Assembly: GCA_964442075.1 (NCBI GenBank)
Contig: CAYTWH010000009.1
Coordinates: forward strand, 47,147-111,146
Reading direction: 5' to 3'
Source of the DNA: CAYTAU01 sp964442075
GTDB lineage: Bacteria > Bacteroidota > Bacteroidia > Bacteroidales > CAYTAU01
DNA: 64,000 bases
Shown here: positions 54,054 through 63,800 of the stretch, piece after piece
Position numbering within the stretch: position 1 is the first letter of the stretch
Layout: every line of letters begins with the position of its first letter
Made by a program: the position numbers and the translations under genes
The notes under the pieces: generated by a model
What the model saw: the letters and a program-made list of their open reading frames with translations, nothing else
The model's database searches: none
Told to the model about the DNA's origin: nothing

Positions 54054-54932
54054 TTAATTTAACAACAGTTTTTTTGTTATCACCTTACTGTCTGTTTTTA
54101 TTTTTACCATATACACCCCTACTTCTTTATCACTTAAATTAATTTTAACATTATTAACATTATTTTTATATGATGAATAATAAACAACTTTTCCGGTAAT
54201 ATCAATTACTTCAACTGATTTAATATTTGAGATCGTAATATTAAATATATCTTTTGAAGGATTAGGGTAAATTGCTAATTCCTTACTACCATTAATTTCA
54301 TTAACTCCAAGAACAAGACCTTCAAAGTATAGATTATCAACATCTAAAACACTTCCAATAACAGGTGTAGTTCCTGATGATGAAATAACAATATTCATTG
54401 TATCGGGTGCTATTGAAAGTTGATAATCAATTAAAATATCAAACATAGTCCAAGCTGTTGTAGAAACATCTGAATAGAAAGATCCTATTGCAACAGTATC
54501 TGCAGAAGTTCCATTCCATTTTGTAAAATAACATCCTATTCCACATAAATCACCAGTAGAATTATAGTTATAATATCCTCTAAAATACTCCGGTCTGTCA
54601 GTATATGGTACACCTCCTGTTAAAGTTTGATTAGCAATATTAATTATTCCGAATGTTAACATGCCCGGTAATGTATACATACCTGCAGCATCTGTTGTTA
54701 TTAGTCTAGCAAAAGAAGCACCATCCTGAGCACCTGTAGTTTGCTCAGTTGTAGTTTCAAAAACACCTATAGGTGTTAGGTCTAAATTAGTTGTTTGCCA
54801 ATCATCAGGGTTTGAAAATGCTGTTCCTACAAGAGTCCAATTTTCTAAACTGGCATTTGTTGGTTGTACTTGGGCAAACAAAATACTCCCAATAAATAAC
54901 ACAGCACAAAAAGAAAGTGTAAATTTTCTCAT
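54054..54932 (-). CDS. Secreted protein with T9SS type-A sorting domain (292 aa)
   Basis: The N-terminal domain is not one that I can name with certainty. After a signal peptide (MRKFTLSFCAVLFIGSILFA), residues about 22-205 (PTNASLENWTLVGTAFSNPD ... VLDVDNLYFEG) resemble jelly-roll domains of surface glycan-binding proteins in Bacteroidota. The last 80 residues are a type-A sorting domain (LAIYPNPSKDIFNITISNIK ... GVYMVKIKTD). It has its own promoter (54965-54994) and terminator, so it is monocistronic. Confidence 0.85.
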   Translation of the reverse strand: MRKFTLSFCAVLFIGSILFAQVQPTNASLENWTLVGTAFSNPDDWQTTNLDLTPIGVFETTTEQTTGAQDGASFARLITTDAAGMYTLPGMLTFGIINIANQTLTGGVPYTDRPEYFRGYYNYNSTGDLCGIGCYFTKWNGTSADTVAIGSFYSDVSTTAWTMFDILIDYQLSIAPDTMNIVISSSGTTPVIGSVLDVDNLYFEGLVLGVNEINGSKELAIYPNPSKDIFNITISNIKSVEVIDITGKVVYYSSYKNNVNNVKINLSDKEVGVYMVKIKTDSKVITKKLLLN

Positions 54933-54964
54933 AATTAATAAATTTTAGTTAAACAATTAATGTT

Positions 54965-54994
54965 CAAATATATTATTTTTTTTGTTTAAAACAA
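54965..54994 (-). promoter_or_regulatory. Bacteroidota-type promoter of the 292-aa cargo gene
   Basis: On the minus strand TTG (54992-54994, within a TTTTTTG run) is followed after 19 nt by TATATTTG (54965-54972). Both boxes match the -33/-7 consensus, 30-60 nt before the ATG at 54932. Confidence 0.6.
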
Positions 54995-55002
54995 AAAATC
55001 CT

Positions 55003-55716
55003 TTATATTTTTGTTTTATAATCATTATAGTTTCTGCCAATATATCCATTTAATCCTATTGAAAAAATTAATGGTTGAAAAGGAAATTCGAGAGTTTCGG
55101 AATTTAAAGGAAAAGAAAACCCTAACTGAAATACAAATTTCACATATTTATATCCCATTTTTGTTGTCATAACCGGCTCTAAAAATAATCCTGTATTTTT
55201 AACAGAACCTTGTTTCATATTTACTATTACAAAACGAGTAGCAAAACTGGCATCAAAAACTTCTGTAGCTGCTCCAATTGCAGGTTGAATAAAAATTCTG
55301 TTATTTGTAACATCCTCATACGACGTCCATAAATTATTATCACATTCTGCTTTAAGCTTTCCTAAACCAAAACCACCAAATACTTCAAACCTTCCACTAT
55401 TACTAAGTTTTGTGAAATATCCTGAACCTATTTCAACAAATTGATGTTTATGAAAATTATTTGTAGAATCGGATGTTCTGTTTGCAAAACTACCATTTAA
55501 CATCACTCCAATATTATCGGTAATTGCATAAGCAAATTGCGGGTCATTCCCTGCAGTTCCTGTATGTATTGCACACTGAAATTCTCCTTTATTACTAAGT
55601 AAGGGAGTATTAATTACGTTAGGAACATAAGCAGGAGCACAAGCATTAAAAACTAATGCAAAGAATAATCCTGCATATAATAATTTTAGAATTGCTTTAA
55701 AACTCCTATTTTTCAT
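55003..55716 (-). CDS. Putative outer-membrane beta-barrel lipoprotein
   Basis: I recognise no named family. The 237-residue product has a lipoprotein signal with the lipobox Cys in LVFNACAPAYVPNVI. Alternating beta strands follow, with IGVMLNGSFANRT, FVEIGSGYFTKLSNSGRFEV, FGGFGLGKLKAEC and a final strand region FPFQPLIFSIGLNGYIG, the pattern of an 8-to-10-stranded barrel. Probably an outer-membrane or surface-linked protein of unknown function. It is transcribed from its own promoter just upstream (55740-55771). Confidence 0.7.
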   Translation of the reverse strand: MKNRSFKAILKLLYAGLFFALVFNACAPAYVPNVINTPLLSNKGEFQCAIHTGTAGNDPQFAYAITDNIGVMLNGSFANRTSDSTNNFHKHQFVEIGSGYFTKLSNSGRFEVFGGFGLGKLKAECDNNLWTSYEDVTNNRIFIQPAIGAATEVFDASFATRFVIVNMKQGSVKNTGLFLEPVMTTKMGYKYVKFVFQLGFSFPLNSETLEFPFQPLIFSIGLNGYIGRNYNDYKTKI

Positions 55717-55739
55717 AATTCAAGTCATAGATTAACAGA

Positions 55740-55771
55740 CAAATGTAAAAATATTTTTTAAAATAAAACAA
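55740..55771 (-). promoter_or_regulatory. Bacteroidota-type promoter of the beta-barrel lipoprotein gene
   Basis: On the minus strand TTG (55769-55771) is followed after 21 nt by TACATTTG (55740-55747), a match to the -33 and -7 boxes. Confidence 0.5.
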
Positions 55772-55907
55772 ATTAAATTATAAAATTATCAATGTTGCTT
55801 CAAAAAGTCCAATAAATACGAATTCCATCTGGATAAACTATATTTTTCTCATACAGTTTGATTATATTTGCAAAATAAATTTTAGAATAAATTTAAAATA
55901 AATTTCT

Positions 55908-56927
55908 TTGATTAAAATAGAAAAACATATAATCAATAAACTTGACACAATATTTTCAGGGAAAAAAAACATTGTTATAATATTTCATTCCAATCCTGAT
56001 GGCGACGCAATAGGATCAGGTTTAGCTTTATATATAATATTGGAAAATTTAGGTAATCAGGTTAAAGTTATTTCTCCTGACACATATCCAAAATTTCTTG
56101 AATGGCTGCCTGAAAATAAAAATATCATTATTTTCAATAAATCTAAAAATGACGCTATTCAATTTATAAATGATGCTGATGCCATTGTTTGTCTCGACTT
56201 CAATAATCTTGACAGGGTAAAAGATATGGCAACTTATGTAGCAAATTCAAAAGCAATAAAAATATTGATAGATCATCATCCAAATCCTGATAACTTTCCT
56301 GATATTGCTATCTCAGAAACAAGTGTTTCCTCAACTGCTGAACTTTTATATCAAATTATAAAACATTTAAATTATCAAAAATACATTACAAAAGAAGTTG
56401 CAGAATGTTTATTTACCGGCATCATGACAGATACAGGGTCATTTAATTACGGCTTTAACCCTGCAACTCTTATTATTACTTCTGAACTTTTATCTTATAG
56501 AATAAATAAAGATGAAATTTTTAATAATATATATAACAATTTTTCTTCAGACAGAATGCGACTAATGGGATACTGCCTTAATAGCAAATTAGAAGTTGTT
56601 CCTAAATTCAAAACAGCATTTATAAGTTTAACACAAAATGAATTCAGAAAATTCAATTATCAAACAGGCGATACAGAAGGCTTTGTAAATCTCCCTTTAT
56701 CAATAGAGAACATCGTTTTTTCAGTTTTATTTACAGAACAAAGAGATCATGTTAAAATATCATTTCGTTCAAAAGGGGATTTTAATGCAAACGTATTTGC
56801 AAAAAAACATTTTAACGGAGGTGGTCATAAAAATGCTGCAGGAGGTCAACAATATAATTTATCAATAGATGAAACCATAAGTAAATTCAAAAAATTACTT
56901 GAAAAATATTCTAAAGAACTATCGTAG
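55908..56927 (+). CDS. nrnA: DHH-family nanoRNase / pAp phosphatase (NrnA-like)
   Basis: The 339-residue protein is a DHH-DHHA1 phosphoesterase. It carries IFHSNPDGDAIGSGLAL, CLDFNNLDRV, the DHH motif in ILIDHHPNPDNF, LFTGIMTDTGSFNYG and, at the C-terminus, GGGHKNAAGGQQ. Members degrade short oligoribonucleotides and dephosphorylate 3'-phosphoadenosine 5'-phosphate. Translation appears to start at a TTG (55908), because the next in-frame Met is well inside the fold. A TATATTTG box at 55863-55870 lies in the right place for a promoter. It is directly adjacent (0 nt) to gldI, an arrangement that I recall from other gliding Bacteroidota. Confidence 0.9.
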   Translation: MIKIEKHIINKLDTIFSGKKNIVIIFHSNPDGDAIGSGLALYIILENLGNQVKVISPDTYPKFLEWLPENKNIIIFNKSKNDAIQFINDADAIVCLDFNNLDRVKDMATYVANSKAIKILIDHHPNPDNFPDIAISETSVSSTAELLYQIIKHLNYQKYITKEVAECLFTGIMTDTGSFNYGFNPATLIITSELLSYRINKDEIFNNIYNNFSSDRMRLMGYCLNSKLEVVPKFKTAFISLTQNEFRKFNYQTGDTEGFVNLPLSIENIVFSVLFTEQRDHVKISFRSKGDFNANVFAKKHFNGGGHKNAAGGQQYNLSIDETISKFKKLLEKYSKELS

Positions 56928-57470
56928 ATGATTATTAATAATTCTAAAACATATTATTTTTCAATTTTTATCATATTAATTTTTGCTTTTTTTTCATGTA
57001 ATAGTGATGTGGAAAAAATAACAGATAATGATTATTACAAATTCAAAAAACCTCTTGAAAACGTAAATAAAACACTTGTTGAAAAAGATAAAGTAAGAAT
57101 TGAAAATTATTTCAAAAGACGAAAATGGAATATGCAAGTATCAGGAACAGGATTATATTATAATATTTATCATAAAGGCAATGGAGAAAAAGCTGAAACT
57201 GAAAAATATGCAACAATTAACTATGAAGTTAAATTACTTAACGGAAAACTTTGTTATACATCAGATTCACTTGGTCCAAAAACTTTTAAAATTGGACATG
57301 GTGGCGTGGAAATAGGTCTTGAAGAGGGTGTTTTATTGATGAATGAAGGAGATAAAGCTCGCTTTATTATACCACCATATTTAGCACACGGTTTAATTGG
57401 TGATGAAAATCGAATTCCTGCCCGTTCAATAATAGTTTATAATGTTGAATTATTAAAAGTTACAGACTAA
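56928..57470 (+). CDS. gldI: GldI-like FKBP-type peptidyl-prolyl isomerase lipoprotein
   Basis: The 180-residue lipoprotein has its lipobox Cys in FAFFSCNSD. One FKBP domain follows (about 65-178) with YATINYEVKLLNGKLCYTSD, GLEEGVLLMNEGDKARFIIP and SIIVYNVELLKV. FKBP proteins catalyse cis-trans isomerisation of proline peptide bonds during folding in the periplasm. Size, lipidation and the DHH gene upstream fit GldI, the PPIase needed for gliding in Flavobacterium. It is the first of four consecutive FKBP genes, 13 nt before the next. Confidence 0.78.
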   Translation: MIINNSKTYYFSIFIILIFAFFSCNSDVEKITDNDYYKFKKPLENVNKTLVEKDKVRIENYFKRRKWNMQVSGTGLYYNIYHKGNGEKAETEKYATINYEVKLLNGKLCYTSDSLGPKTFKIGHGGVEIGLEEGVLLMNEGDKARFIIPPYLAHGLIGDENRIPARSIIVYNVELLKVTD

Positions 57471-57482
57471 CAAAATTACAAT

Positions 57483-58406
57483 TTGAATACAGCATTTAAA
57501 CATATCAAAATTAATTTTATTAGTTTATCTATAATAGTTTTATTCATGCAATTTATTTCTTGCAACAGATCTGAATATCCGGGGTATGAACTTACTGATA
57601 CAGGTATTGATTATAAATTACATACTACAAACGAAGGAAACCAAAAAGTAGATACTGGTGATTACCTGACTGTTGACATCATTTATCAAACTATTAATGA
57701 TTCCATTTTTTTTAAAGCACAACGTAAAATTCAAATAACAAAATCGGAATTTGACGGCTCGATCGATGAATGTTTTTCTATGCTTTCAGAAGGAGATAGT
57801 GCAACTTTTATTATTAGTGCCGAAGATTTTTTTGAAAAAACCGTTAATACATTTCTACCTTCTTTTTTTAAACATAAAGATGTAATGAAAGTATCGGTAA
57901 AAGTAATAAATGTAAAAACTACGGAACAATTCAAAAAAGAGAAAGATGAATTTCTTTCGTGGATCGAAGATTTTAGCGAATATGAACAAGTATTATTAAA
58001 ACATTTTATAGAAGATGAGCAAATTAGTGTTGACCCTACAAATTCAGGACTGTTTCACTTAATAATTAAAGAAGGTAATGGCTTACCTGTACATCTCGGC
58101 GATACTATCTTTGTAAATTATGAAGGACGATTTTTAAACGGGAATATTTTTGATTCTACATGGAAACGAAATAAAGCTTTTGATTTTATTTATGGTCAGG
58201 AATGGCAAGTAATTCGTGGGTTAGAAGAAGCTATTGGCAGAATGACCGAACAAGAAGAAGCTTTTTTTATTATGCCATCATATTTGGCTTTTGGCAATGA
58301 GGGTTCTTCAACAGGAATAATTCCACCATTTACTTCAGTAATATTTAAAGTAAAATTAGAAAGTATTAATAATAATATTTTTGATTCTTTAATTGTAAAA
58401 CCATAA
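57483..58406 (+). CDS. Two-domain FKBP-type isomerase lipoprotein (one domain degenerate)
   Basis: The 307-residue lipoprotein (TTG start, lipobox Cys in LFMQFISCNRS) has an N-terminal FKBP-like domain at about 35-140. That domain keeps the outline (VDTGDYLTVDIIYQTIN, SMLSEGDSATFIISAEDFFE) but has lost most active-site residues. A second, more typical FKBP domain lies at about 185-305 (LGDTIFVNYEGRFLNGNIFD, IRGLEEAIGRMTEQEEAFFI, PSYLAFGNEGSS). It probably acts as a periplasmic chaperone or isomerase; a binding role for the degenerate domain is inferred. It is 28 nt before the next FKBP gene. Confidence 0.85.
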   Translation: MNTAFKHIKINFISLSIIVLFMQFISCNRSEYPGYELTDTGIDYKLHTTNEGNQKVDTGDYLTVDIIYQTINDSIFFKAQRKIQITKSEFDGSIDECFSMLSEGDSATFIISAEDFFEKTVNTFLPSFFKHKDVMKVSVKVINVKTTEQFKKEKDEFLSWIEDFSEYEQVLLKHFIEDEQISVDPTNSGLFHLIIKEGNGLPVHLGDTIFVNYEGRFLNGNIFDSTWKRNKAFDFIYGQEWQVIRGLEEAIGRMTEQEEAFFIMPSYLAFGNEGSSTGIIPPFTSVIFKVKLESINNNIFDSLIVKP

Positions 58407-58434
58407 ACTTGCAAAATAAAATTTAAAAAAATCA

Positions 58435-59304
58435 ATGAAAAAAAATTACTTAATAATTATCGTATTCTTATTTGCTCTATTTGTTGTTTCATGCAAAAAT
58501 TCAGGCGATTTTAAAACACATGAAACAGGACTGGAATATAAGATTATTGCAGAAAATCCTGATTCTGTTATGCCACAAATTGGCGATATTCTGGTTTTAA
58601 AACTAAAATATACAAGAGAAAATGATTCCATTTTATTTGATACTAAAGAAATTCAGACCTCTTTTAGAATGAAAATGGATGAGCCATCACACAGTGGAGG
58701 ATGTATTGAAGATGCATTTGGAATGATGCATGTTGGAGATAGTGCAATTTTTAAAATCAATGCAAAAGATTTTTTCGAACAAACCAAAGAAAGGGAAACA
58801 CCTGATTTTATTAAACCCGATGAAAAACTTATATTTTATATCAAATTAATTAAAATTTTCAATTATAAAGAATGGAAAGTTGAAAGAGAAAAAATGCTCA
58901 TAGCTAATGAAGAACAAGAAATGGATCTTTTAAAGGGTTATTTACAAAGAACAAGCACAAAAGTTGAACCAACAGAAAGCGGATTATATTTTGTTAGCAA
59001 TGTTGAAGGAAAAGGAAAACAACCAAAAAAAGGAGACAATGTAAGTGTGCATTACACAGGGGCTTTTATTAGTGGTAAACCGTTTAGTTCTTCTTATGAA
59101 CTAAACGAACCAATGAAGTTCAGGCTTGGTATTAATGAAGTAATTGAAGGTTGGGACCAGGGAATTGCCTTAATGAAAGAAGGAGGCTCCGCAACATTAA
59201 TAATTCCATCTAAACTTGCCTATAAAGATGTAGAACAAGGACCAATACCTCCATATTCTACTTTAGTTTTTGAAATTGAATTATTGTCGGTTACATCATA
59301 TTAA
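58435..59304 (+). CDS. Two-domain FKBP-type isomerase lipoprotein (paralogue)
   Basis: The 289-residue lipoprotein (signal with Cys in LFVVSCKNSG) has the same two-domain plan as its upstream neighbour. A degenerate FKBP-like domain at about 30-135 (IGDILVLKLKYTREN, FGMMHVGDSAIFKINAKDFF) is followed by a canonical FKBP at about 180-287 (KKGDNVSVHYTGAFISGK, IEGWDQGIALMKEGGSATLI, IPPYSTLVFEIELLSV). A charged helical linker with KVEREKMLIANEEQEMDLLK separates the domains. The two genes look like a tandem duplication (inference from layout and order). Confidence 0.87.
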   Translation: MKKNYLIIIVFLFALFVVSCKNSGDFKTHETGLEYKIIAENPDSVMPQIGDILVLKLKYTRENDSILFDTKEIQTSFRMKMDEPSHSGGCIEDAFGMMHVGDSAIFKINAKDFFEQTKERETPDFIKPDEKLIFYIKLIKIFNYKEWKVEREKMLIANEEQEMDLLKGYLQRTSTKVEPTESGLYFVSNVEGKGKQPKKGDNVSVHYTGAFISGKPFSSSYELNEPMKFRLGINEVIEGWDQGIALMKEGGSATLIIPSKLAYKDVEQGPIPPYSTLVFEIELLSVTSY

Positions 59305-59348
59305 AAATTTAAATATTAATAATATTATAAAATGCAAAAATTTAAATT

Positions 59349-60521
59349 ATGAAAAAATTACTTTTTACAACACTAATTGGCTTATTTGCTTTAAGTTTTA
59401 GTTTTTCTCAAAAAACTGAGCAAGATGATGGTTTTATAACTACTCCATCAGGTTTAAAATATAAAATTACTGAAAAAGGAAGAGGTATTAAAGCCGAAGC
59501 CGGTGATAAAGTTTCCTTACATTATACAGGAAAACTAACTAACGATACTGTTTTTGACAGTTCATATCCCAGAAAACAACCATTCACTTTTACTTTAGGA
59601 AAGGATCCTGTAATTAAAGGTTGGGTCGAAGGTGTTGCCCTTTTACATCAAGGCGACAAAGCTACTTTTATTATACCACCTGAATTGGGTTATGAAGCTC
59701 GTTCAACCGGCAAAATTCCTGCAAATTCAACTTTGATATTTGATGTTGACCTTATTAATGTTCAGAAAGCAGTTAAAATTACAGCTTATGATACTACTGG
59801 AATTGAGTCTAAAACTACTGAAACAGGTTTGAAATATTTTGAAATTAATAATAAAAAAGGAAAGCAAGCAACAAAAGGCTCTAGAGTTTCAGTACATTAT
59901 ACCGGTTATTTAAAAGATGGCAAAATATTCGATTCTTCGGTACAAAAAGGTGAACCAATAAAAATAGAATTAGGTGCAAATCAGGTTATAAAAGGTTGGG
60001 ATGAGGGTTTATCACTAATGAGTAAAGGAGATAAATTTCGTTTAATAATTCCTTACCAACTTGCTTTTGGCGAAAAAGGCAGACCACCTGTAATACCGGA
60101 AAAAGCTGAACTTACATTTGATGTTGAACTTATTGATGTACTTCCACCAATTATTGTTGAACCTTTCAATATTAAAGGTAAAAAGCAATATACAACAGAA
60201 TCGGGTCTTAAATATATTATTGTTAAAGAAACCGATGGTGAAAAAGTTCCTGAAAACGCAACAGTTACTGTACATTATACCGGTTATCTTGACGATGGGA
60301 CAATATTCGATTCATCAATAAAAAGAGAACAAATTTTTTCGTTCCCTTTAGGCAAAAGCAAAGTTATTAAAGGCTGGGATGAGGGTATTGCACTAATGAA
60401 GAAGGGTGAAAAATTTAGATTTTATATTCCATATAATTTAGCTTATGGAGAAAAAGGTTATCCTCCGGTAATCCCGGCTAAAGCTGAATTAACTTTTGAT
60501 ATTGAATTAATAGATTTTTAG
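59349..60521 (+). CDS. Triple-FKBP-domain peptidyl-prolyl isomerase
   Basis: The 390-residue secreted protein has an ordinary signal peptide (MKKLLFTTLIGLFALSFSFS) rather than a lipobox, followed by three FKBP domains at about 30-140, 155-265 and 280-390. All three keep HYTG, a hydrophobic VIKGW segment and the final ELTFDVELID-type strand, so all may be catalytic. Examples are SLHYTGKLTNDTVFDSSY, SVHYTGYLKDGKIFDSSV and TVHYTGYLDDGTIFDSSI. The second and third are closer to each other than to the first, which suggests a recent internal duplication. It closes the FKBP cluster; no terminator is obvious after it. Confidence 0.92.
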   Translation: MKKLLFTTLIGLFALSFSFSQKTEQDDGFITTPSGLKYKITEKGRGIKAEAGDKVSLHYTGKLTNDTVFDSSYPRKQPFTFTLGKDPVIKGWVEGVALLHQGDKATFIIPPELGYEARSTGKIPANSTLIFDVDLINVQKAVKITAYDTTGIESKTTETGLKYFEINNKKGKQATKGSRVSVHYTGYLKDGKIFDSSVQKGEPIKIELGANQVIKGWDEGLSLMSKGDKFRLIIPYQLAFGEKGRPPVIPEKAELTFDVELIDVLPPIIVEPFNIKGKKQYTTESGLKYIIVKETDGEKVPENATVTVHYTGYLDDGTIFDSSIKREQIFSFPLGKSKVIKGWDEGIALMKKGEKFRFYIPYNLAYGEKGYPPVIPAKAELTFDIELIDF

Positions 60522-60831
60522 TGGGGAAATGCAATCAAACGACACATATTAAAGCTAAATATTACTCACTTTACTTATGGTTCATAAAGAGCTATTCGTA
60601 ATTTTTATAATTTTGAACTTCACATTTACAATTGTTGAATATTTTTTTGCAAAAAAGTATTTATTTTCAATAGGTTTTAATATTAATAATGATTGAATAA
60701 AGCAAATTGCTCATCCAGAATCACCAATTAGCCTTTTAGAATTACATTTTGATAATTTTATTAGAAAGATATGTTAAATTTTATTAAATTTGATTTTGAT
60801 TATTATTATAAATCTTTTAAAAAACAACGCC
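60522..60831. other. AT-rich intergenic region before the large surface-protein gene
   Basis: This 310-nt stretch contains no gene, tRNA or clear terminator. A 14-bp palindrome (TTTTTTGCAAAAAA) lies at 60643-60656 and a TAAATTTG box at 60785-60792, the latter 40 nt before the next ATG but without a TTG at -33. I see nothing else. Confidence 0.35.
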
Positions 60832-63800
60832 ATGAAAAAAAACAATATTAAAATTACTTTTAATAGAGTTATGCTATGTGCAATTTTTATTGGAATTTTT
60901 ACAATATGCCAATTTGAAAACATTTTTTCACAAATTAAAAATGATTATTCAATTACAAATAAATTTACTCAAAATAAAATACAAGTTGATGATAATATAG
61001 TGGCTGTCGAAACCCAAAATCAGGATTTTATTGATTCCCAAGAAATACCTCAAGTAAATACTGCTTGCTTTATACAGAATAAAGGACAGATTGCAAATGC
61101 CGAGGGCATTGTTCAGGATGAAGTATTGTTCACAACATCAGTCGATAAGTCCGATTTATTCTTTCTGAAAGATAAAATCATTTTTATAACTAAAGAAAAG
61201 CATTTTGTTGAAACAGAACAATCCATTGATGAAAGAGCAAAAGGCAATATTGAATATGCTGAACAACTAGAATTACAAATGAAACATTATCGTTTTGAAT
61301 TAGTATTCAATAATACGAATCCAGATGTTGTAGTTGATGGTTTGGATAAATATAAAAATTATACTAATTATTATCTTGGCCATTGTCCTGAAGGAATAAT
61401 GAATGTCCCAAATTTTCAGTCACTTTATTACAATGAAATATATCCCAATATTGATTTAAAATTCTATCGAAACTCTAAAGGATTAAAATTTGATTTTATT
61501 GTAAAACCTGGTGGAAATCCTAATTTGATAAGTTATTTATATAAAGATACAGAAACTCTTGAAAAAGACAATAAAGGAAATATCAATGTTAAAACACCAT
61601 ATTTAGATTTTAAGGAAGAAGCTCCATATTCTTATTTTGTTGAAAATAATAATGAAAAAGAAGTTGAAAGTAGTTTTGTGCTTTCAGACAACAATGTTAT
61701 TAGTTTTAATCTTGAAGATTATCCTAAAGACAAAACTCTAATAATTGATCCAACCCTTGATATGGTTTGGTCAACATATTTTGATATAGGAGCAAGCTCT
61801 GTTTGGGATAATGTATCATTTAATTCAATCGGTGACTTCTATGTATCTTGTTATCACTATTCTTCAGTAGTTGATGTGTTTAATTCAGGAGGATTTTATC
61901 AGGGTACTGATGCAGGCGGTACTACTGATCTTGCAATATTAAAATTTAGCAATGCAGGGGTTCAACTTTGGACAACATATTATGGAGGCACTGGTAACGA
62001 ATACGTAATCTGCAATACTACTGCGGTTGATGAAAATGATAATCTATATGTTGGGGGAGAAACATCAAGTCAAGCTACATTCCCTCTTCAGAGTGCAGGT
62101 GGATATTATGATGGTGCATCAACCAGTACTTGTGGTTTTTTATTAAAATTTGATGATAATTGCAACAGGTTATGGGCAACTTTTATTGGAGCAAGTGGAT
62201 CAAGAGTAAGAGGAATTACCACAGCTTCAAATAATGATGTTTATATTGTTGGGGCATGCTATAATACAGCAGCATTACCAGTACAAGATCAGGGTGGCGG
62301 AGCATATTACCAGCCTGTTCATGGAGGAGGAGGTAATGGCTACATTATGAGATTCAATAGTAGTACCTCAAAGTTATGGTGTACTTATTTTGGTGGTGAT
62401 TGTTATGTTAATTTTATAGATATTCATATTGACCCAACTAACAATAATTTGTATTGTGTTGGGGAACTTGGCGGATGGAGTGTGCCAAATTCATATCCTC
62501 CATTAACTAATCCTGGAGGAGGTGCATATTTCGACAATACTGTTAATGGTAAGCAGGATTTATTTATTGCACGTTTTAATTCAAGCAGAACACTAACATG
62601 GTCAACAATTTATGGTGGTTCATTTAACGACAATTTTAACGGGGATTGTGGTTCAATAGATACAGATTCTGATGGCAATTTTTACTTCTGCGGTAAAACA
62701 ATGAGTGATAATTTACCATTGCAAAATGGCGGAGGATATTATCAATCATTAATAGGAGGAAATGGCATTGGAGATGCAACTAATGATGGATTTATTCTAA
62801 AATTTAATACATCAGGAGTAAGGCAATGGGCAACTTATTATGGTGGAAGCGGGTCTGAAGAAATTCGAAAATTAAAAATTGACAATAATGATTATATTTG
62901 GATTGGAGGATATACAAATAGCTCTAATATTCCATTATTAACTGCTACAGATCATTATAATCAAACATGGGCAGGAGGAAGTGCTGATGCCTTTATGGGA
63001 AGATTTACTCAAATTGGAGTTAGAGAATGGGTTAGTTGTTTAGGAGGTTCAGATTATGAAACATGTCGACCGTTTGCAATATATGAACCCGATGCTTCTA
63101 CAGTCGAAATATTTATGGTTGATCAAACTAATAGTTTAAACTTTCCAACTGTTAATCCTGGTGGTGTTTATTATTTGGGAGCAAGACCAACTGCACAAAG
63201 TGCATATATATCAAAATTTTCTTATACTACATGCGAGCCTTCAACTGCTCCAACATCTATTACAGCATCTCAAACAACAATATGTCCAGGAGCTAATGTT
63301 ACACTTACTGTTAATGGTGGTTCACTTGGGACAGGAGCATCATGGGAATGGTATTCAGGAAGTTGTGGAGGAACAAGTGTTGGTACAGGTAGTTCAATAA
63401 TTGTATCACCAACATCAACAACAACTTATTATGTTAGAGCAGAAGGAGATTGCGGTACAACATCATGTGTTTTAAAAACAATTACTGTAAATCCTCTTCC
63501 TGTTACTCCAACAAGTGTTTCAGCATCTTCAACAACTATATGCTTAGGTAACTCAACATCCTTAACTTATTCAGGTGGTTCAGGAACTACATTTGGTTGG
63601 TATACTGGTTCATGTGGTGGAACACTAATAGGTACGGGAAATAGTTTTTCAGTATCACCTACAAGTACAACAACATATTATGGGGCATGGCAAAATGGAT
63701 GTGGTACCTCTACTTGTCAAACTGTTACAGTTAATGTGAACCCACTACCTTCAGCGCCTTCTAGTGTTTCTGCTACTTCTACAATTATATGTTCAGGTGG

